DNA from: an uncultured Pirellulaceae bacterium
Lineage (GTDB): Bacteria; Planctomycetota; Planctomycetia; Pirellulales; Pirellulaceae
DNA length: 64,000 nt
Assembly (NCBI GenBank): GCA_938010615.1
Contig: CALLUY010000136.1
Span: 1 to 64,000, forward strand
Direction of reading: 5' to 3'
Made by a program: the position numbers and the translations under genes. Below, piece after piece: positions 38,090-49,000 of the stretch. Numbering within the stretch: position 1 is the stretch's first letter; each line of letters opens with the position of its first letter. The notes beneath the pieces were generated by a model. The model saw nothing but the letters and a program-made list of their open reading frames with translations, was not told the DNA's origin and made no database searches.

Positions 38090-39955
38090 TTGTTCATCGG
38101 ACCCATTTTCTCGCGTGAAGCCGTCGTGGCACCACGGCGACCCCGCCATTTCATCATCCGCACGGTTTACGGAATTTCGCTGCTCGTCTTGATCTGTACG
38201 GCTTGGTTGCTGCTGACCAACACGCAGGATATTCAGAACGCGGGCGATATGGCCCGGTTCGGATCGATCATGTTTCAGATCCTTGCCCCGCTGCAACTGG
38301 CGTTGTTGATGTTCTTGGCTGCGATTCAGGCCGCCAGCAATATTGCCATCGAGAAGGACAAGGAAACGCTGATCCTGCTGCTAATGAGCCGCATGACCAA
38401 CAGCGAATTGGTATTGGGAAAGCTGTTTTCGAGTCTGCTGTACATTGCGTCGTTGATGCTGACGAGTCTACCGGTCTTTATGTTGATCGTGCTCTTTGGA
38501 GGCACCTCGTTCACGCAAGTCGGCTGGACCTTTGCCGTCACAGGACTGACTGCATTGGCTGCCGGTAGCCTCGGAGCCATCGTTGCGCTGTGGCGTGAAA
38601 AGACATTTCAGACGCTGGCTCTTGTCGCGATGGCAATCGTTTTCTGGATTGGAACCGCTGAGGCTCTTGCTCTGTCTGGTGTCACGATCGCTGGATTGTC
38701 GGGTCTTGAAATCGCAGAAGCCACCAATCCGTTCCGCGCCGTCATCAACGCCAGCCATCCAACGGTAACGTCGACTTGGCTAGAGAAAATCATTCCGTTT
38801 CTCAGTATCGCTGGCGGGCTATCGATTTTGTTGTCCGCCGTCGCGATTTTGAGAGTACGTCGCTGGAACCCAAGTCGCGATGTCCGGATGGGACAAAAAA
38901 GTTCTGACGACGATATCAAAGTCGACATGTTCACCGGCAAACTGGTTGACGAAGCTACCGACGGCGAAGCTGAAACTGGAAAAGGGGCCGTTCGCGAATC
39001 CGAAAAATTCCGCACCGGTCACGTGGATGCTCGTCAACGAACCGTCGATACGAAAACACGAAAGGTATGGGACAATCCCGTGCTGTGGCGGGAAGTCCGC
39101 ACGTGGGCTTATGGGAAGAAGATCCTTTTCATCCGTGGCGTTTTCTGGGTTTTGGCGGCCTGCGTTTTCTTCGCGCTGTACTCCATGGTTTCATCCGGTG
39201 AAGCCTACAAAGTCGTCGCCGATGCAGGGACTTCCATTCCAATTACGGCCAAGCCGTTGATGCCGTTTTTGCTTTTGAGTCTCGTGATGGTGAACGCGTT
39301 GGCTGTCACATCGATTACCAACGAGCGCGACGGTCGGTCGCTGGATTTGCTTCGCGTGACCGATATTTCACCCAAAGAGTTCCTGTTTGGGAAACTGTTG
39401 GGCGTGCTGACGATCTCTGCTGACATGATTTTGCTTCCGATCGTGCTGGCCGGATATCTCTGGTATAGCGAGCTGCTGACTGGCGAGCATTTACTGTTTC
39501 TGATCATCGGATTCGCTGCGTTGCAGATTTTTGTCGTGATGTTGGGCATCCATTGTGGCATGAGCTACAACAGTTCTCGGCAGGGAATCGGTGCCAGTTT
39601 GGGAACGGTGTTCTTTCTGTCGCTGGGTGTTGTAACGACGATCCTGATGATGATTTCATTTACTGGAAATGTCGAAGGGCAGCTTGCTCCGTTTCTTGCG
39701 TTCCTGATCGGTGGAGCGATCGGATTATTTGTGACATTGGGCTACAACATGCCGTCCAAAGCGATTGCGATCGCGTCGGGTTTGCTTCCGTTGGCGATGT
39801 TCTATTCGTTCACCGGAGCGGTTCTAAAAAGTTACCTTGCCGTTTTGATCGTGATTGTGCTGGCGTACGGATTCACAACCTTCGCGATGATGTTACCGCG
39901 ACTCAACGAGTGGCTTGTTTCCAGCGGACGGGCCAGAGCGAGCGGAGATGGCTAG
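38090..39955 (+). CDS. ABC-2 type transporter permease, multi-TM
   Basis: 621 aa; EKDKETLILLLMSRMTNSELVLGKLFSSLLY and NERDGRSLDLLRVTDISPKEFLFGKLLGVL (duplicated halves). Confidence 0.82.
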   Translation: MFIGPIFSREAVVAPRRPRHFIIRTVYGISLLVLICTAWLLLTNTQDIQNAGDMARFGSIMFQILAPLQLALLMFLAAIQAASNIAIEKDKETLILLLMSRMTNSELVLGKLFSSLLYIASLMLTSLPVFMLIVLFGGTSFTQVGWTFAVTGLTALAAGSLGAIVALWREKTFQTLALVAMAIVFWIGTAEALALSGVTIAGLSGLEIAEATNPFRAVINASHPTVTSTWLEKIIPFLSIAGGLSILLSAVAILRVRRWNPSRDVRMGQKSSDDDIKVDMFTGKLVDEATDGEAETGKGAVRESEKFRTGHVDARQRTVDTKTRKVWDNPVLWREVRTWAYGKKILFIRGVFWVLAACVFFALYSMVSSGEAYKVVADAGTSIPITAKPLMPFLLLSLVMVNALAVTSITNERDGRSLDLLRVTDISPKEFLFGKLLGVLTISADMILLPIVLAGYLWYSELLTGEHLLFLIIGFAALQIFVVMLGIHCGMSYNSSRQGIGASLGTVFFLSLGVVTTILMMISFTGNVEGQLAPFLAFLIGGAIGLFVTLGYNMPSKAIAIASGLLPLAMFYSFTGAVLKSYLAVLIVIVLAYGFTTFAMMLPRLNEWLVSSGRARASGDG

Positions 39956-41216
39956 TTTCCTAGAACTGCTCCCGTGGCTCATCGCGATGACCCTACTGAT
40001 GGCAGGGTCGGGATTTTTCTCTGCCAGCGAAGCGGCGATGTTTTACCTTCGCCCAAGAATCCGCGAGAAAATGCAAAGTGGTTCAACTGGCGAACGGATG
40101 GCGTTTCAGTTGACCGAAAGACCGGAACGGCTGTTGTCTGCGATTCTGTTCTGGAATCTGGTAATCAATATTTCCTACTTCGCGATCAGCTCGATCATCG
40201 CGATTCGTCTGGAGAAAACGGAATCCGGGAGTGCCTCGATTCTGTTTGCGATCGCGTCGTTGCTGGCGATTATTTTCTTCAGTGAGATGCTTCCGAAAAA
40301 TGTTGCGGTGCTTCGTCCGCAGAAATTGGCCAGCGCTTTCAGTATTCCGCTTTCGTTTGCGGTGCGAGTCGTCGATCCGATTATGCCGCTGCTTCGTTCA
40401 GTGAATCTGATCTCGCGACGATTGATCTGGCCCGGCTTCGAGGCCGAATCTTATATGGACGTCGCCGACCTCGAACGAGCCATCGAACATACGGCCGATA
40501 ATGCGGAACTGATCAAGCAAGAACAAACGGTGATGCGAAATATCGTGACGCTGTCGGCAACTCGCGTCGACGAATGGATGCGGCCGAGGACTCAGTTTGT
40601 GACGTTTCGCCCTCCCGTTAGCCGACTGGATTTGTTGAAACACGGTTTGCCGGAGAGTGGCTATCTGCTCGTGTCCGAGCCCAACTCGATCGAAATATCT
40701 CATGCGATTCGTTTGGACAATCAGTACGAGTTGGCAGACGAAGAAATCGAACGATTTGCTGAACCCGTCCAGTACATGCCGTGGTGTGCGACCGTCGCCG
40801 AAGCTTTTGAACGCATGTCTCAGCGGCATCGTGAAGTCACTGTGGTCGTCAACGAATACGGTGACACGGTCGGCGTGCTAACGATCGAAGACATTCTCGA
40901 AACGGTGTTTCAGGAATCTCCAAGTCGTGCTCGCCGTCTGTTGAATCGGGAGCCCATCACGAAAATCGAAGATTCGATTTGGCTCGTTTCTGGCATGCTG
41001 AGCCTCAGACGCCTTTCCAAGGAATTGGACATTGAACTTCCAGAAACCAATAGCGTGACGATTGGCGGTGTGATGCAGGATGTGTTGCAAAAGAATAGCG
41101 AGAAAGGCGATCTTTGCGATTGGGGTCCGTTCGCGATGCGCGTCATCGACTTCAAAGCGAAGTTAGGTCTGTTGGTCGAATTGAAACTGCGACCCGAAGC
41201 GGAGAATGAATCATGA
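39948..41216 (+). CDS. CNNM/CorC-type transporter (DUF21 + CBS)
   Basis: Start MASFLELLPWLIAM; GSGFFSASEAAMFYL, FFSEMLPKNVAVL, VVNEYGDTVGVLTIEDILE. Confidence 0.88.
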   Translation: MASFLELLPWLIAMTLLMAGSGFFSASEAAMFYLRPRIREKMQSGSTGERMAFQLTERPERLLSAILFWNLVINISYFAISSIIAIRLEKTESGSASILFAIASLLAIIFFSEMLPKNVAVLRPQKLASAFSIPLSFAVRVVDPIMPLLRSVNLISRRLIWPGFEAESYMDVADLERAIEHTADNAELIKQEQTVMRNIVTLSATRVDEWMRPRTQFVTFRPPVSRLDLLKHGLPESGYLLVSEPNSIEISHAIRLDNQYELADEEIERFAEPVQYMPWCATVAEAFERMSQRHREVTVVVNEYGDTVGVLTIEDILETVFQESPSRARRLLNREPITKIEDSIWLVSGMLSLRRLSKELDIELPETNSVTIGGVMQDVLQKNSEKGDLCDWGPFAMRVIDFKAKLGLLVELKLRPEAENES

Positions 41217-42211
41217 TTTTGTTTTCCATCGCAATGCTGGTGTGTGGAATTTTGCTTAGCGCGTTTTTCAGCGGTAGCGAAACCGGCTTCTATCGCGTCA
41301 GTCGATTTCGGCTCGTTTTGTCGAGTCTTGAAGGCGACAAAATTTCCCGCGGACTGTTGTGGTTGATTAACAATCCGTCAGTGTTCGTTGCTTCGACGTT
41401 GATCGGAAACAATGTTGCAAACTATTTGACCAGTCTGGCGATCGTGTTGCTGACGCAGAGCGTTTCCACATCGAACCTGTTGGAAATGGTGGCTCCAGTG
41501 TTAATGTCTCCGTTGCTGTTTGTGTACGGCGAATTGTTGCCGAAAAATCTTTTCTTTCAGGCGCCGAATCGGCTACTGAAACTGATTGGCCCATTGTTCT
41601 TGATCTTCTCAGCGATTGTCGCACCTGCCGTTGCGGTTCTGTGGGCGCTTAGCCGTGTGCTGGAAAAGTCACTTGGGCAGTCGCCAGATCGCGTGCAACT
41701 AACGTTGGCCAGAAAAGAGCTGGGACAGCTTTTCGATGTCGGACAGGAAGTCGGAGTTCTACAGCCATCGCAACGATTGTTGAGTCAGAACTTTGCGTCC
41801 GTCGCGTCGACTCCGGTGAGTCAACTTTGTACCCCGATTTCTCGCGCCAACGTGTTGCCCATCAACGCAACGCTGGCGGATGCAAGAAAGTTGGCGGTTC
41901 GAAAACAGTTGCCTGATATTCCGATCGTGGAAAGTGGTTCTAGGAACGTGATTGGTTTTATTCGTACCATCGATGTGCTGCTGCGTGATGTCGAAGCCGA
42001 TGCTGCAGCGACCGAGCCGATTGGCGATATTCTTCCGCTGACAAAATTTCGCGGAACGGAGTTGGTTGCAGAAGCTTTGATGCGGATGCAAGCGAACCGA
42101 CAAACACTGGCGATGGTCGTTGATCGATCTGGAAGGTCATTTGGTCTGTTGTCGATTGATCAGCTGACCGATCCGCTGCTGCAGGGGAAGTTGGGTTCTC
42201 TAAGGCGTTGA
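41213..42211 (+). CDS. CNNM/CorC-type protein (DUF21 + CBS), paralogue of upstream gene
   Basis: 4-nt overlap with previous CDS; SAFFSGSETGFYRVSRFR, VYGELLPKNLFFQ, VVDRSGRSFGLLSIDQLTD. Confidence 0.87.
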   Translation: MILFSIAMLVCGILLSAFFSGSETGFYRVSRFRLVLSSLEGDKISRGLLWLINNPSVFVASTLIGNNVANYLTSLAIVLLTQSVSTSNLLEMVAPVLMSPLLFVYGELLPKNLFFQAPNRLLKLIGPLFLIFSAIVAPAVAVLWALSRVLEKSLGQSPDRVQLTLARKELGQLFDVGQEVGVLQPSQRLLSQNFASVASTPVSQLCTPISRANVLPINATLADARKLAVRKQLPDIPIVESGSRNVIGFIRTIDVLLRDVEADAAATEPIGDILPLTKFRGTELVAEALMRMQANRQTLAMVVDRSGRSFGLLSIDQLTDPLLQGKLGSLRR

Positions 42212-42453
42212 AGACGAGAGTGTTCGTGCAATCCGATTCGGCAAAGGAATCTCGACCCTGTCAGAAGTTAAGTACCAAAGTGTCCGTCACAACGTCGCCA
42301 GCAGAATGAGAATTCAATACGACCGCGCCAATCCGAATGCTGTTAACCCCACTTCTGGCGTCTTTGTTACTGGCGCTGGCGATCCAGTGTGTCTCGGACC
42401 GACGAAAAAGATGCTGCGATTCAAACCAGCCACACTCAGTATTGGCCAATAAT

Positions 42454-42723
42454 ATGACGACTCAAAACTCATCTGATTCTCAATCCGGTTCGAATGATCT
42501 TCCGGCCGGTTTTCAGGACCGACGCGATCCGAATCGTCAGCGAAAAAGCACAGGTTTGGAGCGTCGTCAGTTCTCCGATGGACACAACCATCTTTCACCC
42601 GAGGCGGCAGAAGTTGGCCGAGCCGTCGATCAGTACAAGCTCGAGAACCACCGACGATTCGTGACGTACGAAGAGTTGCTCGCCGTGATCAAGTCGTTGG
42701 GCTACGAGAAGCGCGACGACTAG
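42454..42723 (+). CDS. Small hypothetical protein
   Basis: Start MTTQNSSDSQSG in ORF 42337..42723; 89 aa, hydrophilic. Confidence 0.5.
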   Translation: MTTQNSSDSQSGSNDLPAGFQDRRDPNRQRKSTGLERRQFSDGHNHLSPEAAEVGRAVDQYKLENHRRFVTYEELLAVIKSLGYEKRDD

Positions 42724-42756
42724 TTTGAAGCACAGGCTCCACGTGTCGGCTGCATC

Positions 42757-42833
42757 AATACAAGCCCGACGCGCGAGCGAGGGATCTGGAAACCCTCGGA
42801 AATATCCGCTCGCTTGCGCGTCGGGCTTGTATT
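42757..42833. repeat. Palindrome (ACGCG variant) between convergent genes
   Basis: AATACAAGCCCGACGCGCGAGCGAG...CTCGCTTGCGCGTCGGGCTTGTATT. Confidence 0.92.
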
Positions 42834-42859
42834 TGCGGTCGATTGGAAAACTTCAAATC

Positions 42860-44878
42860 TCATGCTGCCTTGGTAGCCGAGGCGACATCCGCGATCTGAA
42901 TTTCCTTCTTCAGAATTTCCAGCACCTCAATGTCTGCCCAATATTTCACATGCCCTCGCGCCCCGACGGGGTGATTTGAGCAGTGAGCAAAATGGAGCTG
43001 ACACTGGCTGGTTTCTGAATCACCATTCATCGAAACGCAGTCTTCATGCGTTTGCGGCAAATGAGCAAAGTCGATATCGAGTCCAACGAAATCGTCGACT
43101 CGAAAAATGTTCACCCAACGATCCACGTTGTGATGAAGCGTGTCCCAGAACCGATCGCTGAACGTTGGATAGAAGTGTCCGAAGTAGTGCTGGTAGAGAT
43201 GGGAAACGGGTGATCCCATGGTGACCAAGGTCACTTTTCCAAAGCTGTTTCTCAGCCAGTCTAGCTCGGGGTCGTTGAGCGTTTCAATGACGTCCATCGT
43301 GCCCTGACTGTGAGACACCATGACCAGATCAGGACGATGACTGTATTCGTCGCGGTAGTGGGCAAGGATTCTTTTAATCCGTTGCAGAATTTGGTCACGC
43401 CGAGAAAAGTACAACGTGCCGGCTTCGAAAGTCGACTCACGAATGTCGAATTCGTCATCGTCGTCCAGCGCATCCTTGATCTGAGTCGCTCGAAAGTAAA
43501 AGTGATTCACCACGTCTAGAATGATGTCGAAGACGCCCCGCATCTTAGGCAGTAGAAACAGAATGATACCACCCAGCGGCATCAGTACCGCAATCGCATA
43601 CTTGTTAGCGGTTCCCATCAGATGTCCCAGCCAATCAGCGTCCCATGACTTGCCGCTGTTTTCGACAATCGAAATCCACATCACCAGAGAGACGCCAACC
43701 ATTGTGCATATGCCCAGCGTGATCTGAACCACTGGATGCACAAGCAGTCTCGGAACGCGCTGGCCCCTGTTGAACTTCTCTGTGTCCATCACCGATCGCC
43801 TGCGCAAGTAGTGAACCAGTAGACCCAATGTCACGGCGGTCATGACCAGCGCCATCAGAAACTGAATTCCCAGCATCGGAATCGCTTCATCGAACAGCGC
43901 TTCGAATTTTTCCAGTTTGATCAGTTTGACGATACCTTCTTTGGCGGCCACCCAAAGCAGCGGCATGCACTGTCCCCAAATCCCAACGGCAAGCGCTGGC
44001 AACAGAAACGCAACATGAAGCGCGCGACGATTTGCTCGTGGATGAAACTGCGCCACCAGCCAACAGCATCCCATGGCCACGACCACCAACGTCTCCACGA
44101 ACCACAGCAAGCCCAACAAAACAACAAGCACGCGGCAGTACCAAATCAAACCCGGATGGACAGCGCCGGAGTACTGAGCGACGGTCGCATGCCAATCGAT
44201 GGTCGTGTATCTGATCGCCATCAAGCCGGTGACAAACATGGTCGTAATGTTCACCCAGAACCAGAATCGTTTGATGATTCGACTGCGTGTGATTTTGTTT
44301 CCTGTGTGCGCGGCCAGCATCGCGATGCCCGCACAGCCCGCCAGGACAACCTGCGTCCATAGCATTCCTGTGTAGGACTGCGGCCACATGACTTGAGTTC
44401 CGACGACTGCCATCGTGAGGATGCAGAGGTAGAACGTTACCGCCATTACTGGGCCGTGCAAAATGCGCGAGCTGATCAGCCCGAATTTCTTCAGCCAGTG
44501 AGCTGCGACTCCCGGTTGGTCGGCAGCAACATAGGCGACGTAACGTAAGCCAAACAGAATCTGAAACATCCCAAAGATGACACCGATTGGACCGCGGCGA
44601 ACTTGGGAGAGATCACCCCAGAATCCTTCGACCAGTTCGATCGATCCTTCGCGCAACTTCAGTCGACGAACGTGAGCCGGAAACGTTTTGACTTGAGTCA
44701 CCGATTCCGACAGATCCGGTTTCTCGTTCAGCCACAACGTTTGTTGTGCTTCATAGAGCGGTCGTTCTTCTTCAGCGATCGAGCGCGTAAAGAGGCTCAG
44801 CGTCTCTCCCGGTTGTGGGTCTCCCACACCGTGAACGACGACCACAAGCTTGTCCGGTTTTTCTGGAGCCGGCTGCAA
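42860..44878 (-). CDS. Membrane-embedded protein with split alpha/beta-hydrolase-like motifs
   Basis: 672 aa; N-terminal KLVVVVHGVGDPQPGE; many TM helices; then DLVMVSHSQGTMDVIETL (SxSxG-type nucleophile elbow). Confidence 0.75.
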   Translation of the reverse strand: MQPAPEKPDKLVVVVHGVGDPQPGETLSLFTRSIAEEERPLYEAQQTLWLNEKPDLSESVTQVKTFPAHVRRLKLREGSIELVEGFWGDLSQVRRGPIGVIFGMFQILFGLRYVAYVAADQPGVAAHWLKKFGLISSRILHGPVMAVTFYLCILTMAVVGTQVMWPQSYTGMLWTQVVLAGCAGIAMLAAHTGNKITRSRIIKRFWFWVNITTMFVTGLMAIRYTTIDWHATVAQYSGAVHPGLIWYCRVLVVLLGLLWFVETLVVVAMGCCWLVAQFHPRANRRALHVAFLLPALAVGIWGQCMPLLWVAAKEGIVKLIKLEKFEALFDEAIPMLGIQFLMALVMTAVTLGLLVHYLRRRSVMDTEKFNRGQRVPRLLVHPVVQITLGICTMVGVSLVMWISIVENSGKSWDADWLGHLMGTANKYAIAVLMPLGGIILFLLPKMRGVFDIILDVVNHFYFRATQIKDALDDDDEFDIRESTFEAGTLYFSRRDQILQRIKRILAHYRDEYSHRPDLVMVSHSQGTMDVIETLNDPELDWLRNSFGKVTLVTMGSPVSHLYQHYFGHFYPTFSDRFWDTLHHNVDRWVNIFRVDDFVGLDIDFAHLPQTHEDCVSMNGDSETSQCQLHFAHCSNHPVGARGHVKYWADIEVLEILKKEIQIADVASATKAA

Positions 44879-44980
44879 AATTCTGTGCCAATGTGTCCCT
44901 GAAATTAGGGTGGGACTTTAGCGGAATTGGAGCCTAGTGGCTGTAGCAGCTGGACAAGTTGCTAGCGGAAATGTTCCCGC

Positions 44981-45991
44981 TTAATATCCACGATCGACTT
45001 TCAGATCTTCAAAATCTCGCAAGTGATATCCAAGGCCGGCTTCGTCGCAAACTTTGCAGAAAGCCCGCAATGCAACGCCCATTCCGTCGGGGCCGCTGAA
45101 GCCACCGAACTGGCCGCCGCCACGAACATGAGGCTCCATGTCTGCGAAAACACCGGGTACGCCAAGGGCCGTCATCCGGTCGTGAAGCGTCGGCATGAAT
45201 TCCACGAGGTCTTGCAAGATTCGCAAATGACCTGTGTCGCCAATGTCCGCAGGAACGAATTGCTGAAGTGCCTCTTCGTCAACGTGTTCGATAAGCTTCC
45301 CGGGAGTTGGATTGGCGAAATCTTTGATGTGGATCCAGCCAAGTCCCGGCTTCATGGCGACATAGTGATCGTAGAGTTGATCGGCCGTGTAGCCTTGCAT
45401 CACGATGTTGGCGCCGTCGAAAATGGTTACCAGTGAATCGTTGGCGATCGCTTCATGCATGCGAGCCAACAGCGGACCCGTTTGGCCGACGAGGTTGGCT
45501 TCAACTTCTAGGCCAAAGACCAGCCCTCGTGATTTGCAGACTTCTGCGATTTGGCCGACTTGATCGACCGCCTGAGCAAAATGGTCTTCTAGGTTCGATC
45601 CCTTGGGATGATAGAAGCTGAACCCTCGCAGCAATTTGGTTCCGAAGGCTTCGGCAAGGTCGCAAGCACGGACGACATCTTCTTTGATGTATTTTTCGAA
45701 GGGCTTGTAAGGCGTTGTTGTCCCGTCGTCGACGTCGCAGAGTTTTGATTTTCCGATTGGCGAACCGAGTGTTGCAATTTTCAGTCCGTACTCGTCAAGC
45801 TTCTTTTTGACGGTTTGAATTTCCGCATCGTCGAGCGTCATCACGTTCTTGATTCCGTTACCGGCGTCAATGAAACGGATCGACATGTAGCGAAGTCCAA
45901 TCGCTGACATCGCAGAGAACTGCTGATCCATCGTGCGGTCGTTGGCGGCTTCGTCTCCAAAACCGGACAGGATGATTTGAGGTTGGCTCAT
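44981..45991 (-). CDS. Sugar phosphate isomerase/epimerase (xylose isomerase-like TIM barrel)
   Basis: 336 aa; KIATLGSPIGKSK, GLVFGLEVEANLVGQ, GLGWIHIKDFANP. Confidence 0.85.
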   Translation of the reverse strand: MSQPQIILSGFGDEAANDRTMDQQFSAMSAIGLRYMSIRFIDAGNGIKNVMTLDDAEIQTVKKKLDEYGLKIATLGSPIGKSKLCDVDDGTTTPYKPFEKYIKEDVVRACDLAEAFGTKLLRGFSFYHPKGSNLEDHFAQAVDQVGQIAEVCKSRGLVFGLEVEANLVGQTGPLLARMHEAIANDSLVTIFDGANIVMQGYTADQLYDHYVAMKPGLGWIHIKDFANPTPGKLIEHVDEEALQQFVPADIGDTGHLRILQDLVEFMPTLHDRMTALGVPGVFADMEPHVRGGGQFGGFSGPDGMGVALRAFCKVCDEAGLGYHLRDFEDLKVDRGY

Positions 45992-46077
45992 GATTGATCT
46001 TTACTTTTGTTGTTGTGACGGATTCCGGCCGTCGTGATTCAATTAGGATACCTTCATCGCGAAACTGTTGAAGGCCG

Positions 46078-49000
46078 CTATTTTCCAAGCTCGGTCAATT
46101 CAACTTTTTCGCGTTTGCCTTCAAAAGTCGATTTGCCCAATACGTGACTCACGGGTTGCTTGTTCGTCGGGTCCGAACTCGACCATTTGGCACCCTGTTT
46201 TTGGCCTTGCTGATTTGGCTCAATTGGCAACAAAGGAGTTTGGAAACTGAGCGACTTGAGAGATTCATCGATGAAGTGGTTCTCAAACTGAAGCATCAGT
46301 GAAGATTCTCCATTTTGATCCATCCACGACTCGTCGTAGGGTGATTCCGAGAGCAATACCCGAGTTCCCGCAAGCTCCAAATGGTTTTGGTTGTTTCCCA
46401 ATTTTATCTGACTTGTGATCGAACGTTCGTAGCTGGAAAAAAAGTGTTCTGAATCTTCTTCCCCGAAAAAGTAGCGTGGAGATTCTTTCCCAGTTGTTTT
46501 GCCGTCCGCCGGATTCATTTGGACTTTGATCAAGAGAACCGTTTCGGCATCGGGCTCAACCTTGAAGCCCTGAGCGACAAGATGCGAAGAGATCTTTTTT
46601 TCGATTCGACTTCTAAAATCATCCGTCGTATCCCAACCGAGAACGCTGTTCTCATCCCAATTGCGTTTCTCGAGGCCTACTTTGATCGCAACTTTCTTGT
46701 CGGCAAGCAGTGCTGCATTGTCGATGTAGCGGTCAAACGTTTTCTGCAGTTTTTTCGATGTCATTTGCCATCGGCCAAGAGAAACCCACTGAGCATCTTT
46801 CTTCAGGTAGAACAGGTCTTCGCCGCCGGCTGACAGGATCCTCGTCGCACCGAATTCCCAAACAGTTGCTCCCGTCGATACCTGTGATACACCCTCGTGT
46901 CTTGAAAACCGCCAATCATCTTTCCAAGCGCTGACACTCCCATATCCTTTGCAGCTGGACAGCAACTCTCCAGTCTCAGCATCCAAAATCGAAGTCACAT
47001 CCCCGGCGCCGATCAACAATCGTTTGCCATCGGACCGAAACTTCGCGACGCTCAAACCGTTTTTCTGCAAAGCTTGGCTTGCAATGCCCCGCAAGTTTGC
47101 GGCGACTGATCCATCTGAAGAATTGAAAATCTTCAGCACATTTTCATGTAGCGCGACAAAGTACTTTCGTCCCGGGCTGACTCCGATGGTTCCTCTGACT
47201 TTCAAATCGTAAAGTGGGTTAGGGTCGTCAAAAGATCGATAGATTACGCCGTTGCTACCCACCAGTAACACTTTATCTTTTCCAGTTAGAAACGCTTCCC
47301 GAATTGGGCCGCTGGTCTTGGGGAGCCCATTGGCTTGCTGTTGCGACTTCGGATCAAGGTTGGGCAGAGAAAAAGTGGTGACGATAGAATCGCGCTCGTT
47401 CTTTTTGTCGCTGGATTTCCAAAGCTGGATAGAAGATCTGTTGCCAGCTTTAGCTGCAGCCATGCCACCGATCCCCTGGCTGGTCAGGAAGTACTTTCCG
47501 TCCGGACGCAGATCGACCAATGAGCCAACGCTGGCGGGTAGGGCGACCGAAGACAGGAGTTTACGAGTCTTCAGTGAAAAGCGAGCCATCACTTTTTCAC
47601 GTTGGTATTTCTTGTAGATCAGTACAAGCTGCGGCTCTCCAAGTTGGGATGCGGACAATTCCAAAATGTCTTGAAAAGCGTCAGCTCGAAACAACCGCAT
47701 CGGCTTCTTCAGGATTCTTGAATTCAGCTCGGGCAACGAAAATGGTTTTACATTCCAGGGAACGGATTTTGGAGGTTGCTTGCTGGGCGGCATTTGCACC
47801 GCTCCGCGCCGGACCTTGGAGTAGTCGAAGTGTTCACGTGCGGCTTTGTTTTTCGCATCTCGAAGCATGCCTTCGACTCGGACCTTCAGCCATTCGCGAT
47901 CGAACAGATGGTTGAATTTAACCGTCTCCAAATTTTTGAATGTCTGATACTCGGGCAGCAGCACGTAACCGAAAGCCTCGAGGTTTTTGGCTGCTTCGGT
48001 CCAATGAGTTAGCTCGAGCTTTTTGATGTAATTTTCTCCCGGCTTCACGAGGACCTGATCCGCCGTTTTTCCTGACGTTTCCAGTTTGTGAATAAGCTCA
48101 TCGTTCACGTAGAGTTCAAAAGTGGACGTGACTCTCCGGATTCTGACCGGTTCGCCTTTTTTCATACGGTCCGGCTGCCCTTTGCTATCCAGTCCATATA
48201 ATTCAGTCCCGATTTGGGATTCCGCAAGCGAGACAATCAATCGGTTTGCGGATCTTTCGACTCGAATGTAATCAGCCATGACTTTTTCAAGGGTGGCGTC
48301 GACTTGCTGGCGGAAGCCGGGAATCGGCGGCTTAACCAGCTCATTGAAGGAGACCTGAATGGGCGCGCCTTTCGCGAACACGATTTCGGGTTCAGGGTCG
48401 AGAGCCCGAATCGCCTGCATGACTTCAGTGCCCGGGAAATTGCAGATCGTCGACGACAAAGACGAAAGATAACTTGTCTTGATCATTGCCCGAACAGGCG
48501 ACGTTTGACTAAAGTCAGCGAATTGACTTCGAAGCTTGATGGGCCTTGCTGGCCTGTCGGTACTCCTGTTGTACTCAACCCGTTTTGGCAAGTAATCGAG
48601 AATCCCGATCGTTTTCTTTTTGCCGACGCTAAACAAATAGCCTTTTTGGGACATCAGGATGTCGTCGTCTAGCCACCGACACCCGGAAGTGTCTCCCGGA
48701 GCGAGGAAATTAGTTTTCAGCTTTCCAGTTTGAGGGTCCCAAACTCCAACGCGTCTCCAGTACGGTTGCCAGTTATTGAAGCTGCTAGAAAGAATGCCAG
48801 CGAGTTGTGTTCCATCTGGGGAAAACTGTACGTCCGATGGCCGAAAATCGGGGAGTGACTCCAGAGTGATGGTTCGGTCGATGCTGCCGGTCGCGACATC
48901 GTAGAACGTCAATTTTGTTTCGGATTCTGTCCGGCGGAATTTCTGAAAGCAAAACTGCTTCTTGTCCGCAGTGAACTGTGGGCGAGAAATATTTGGCAAT

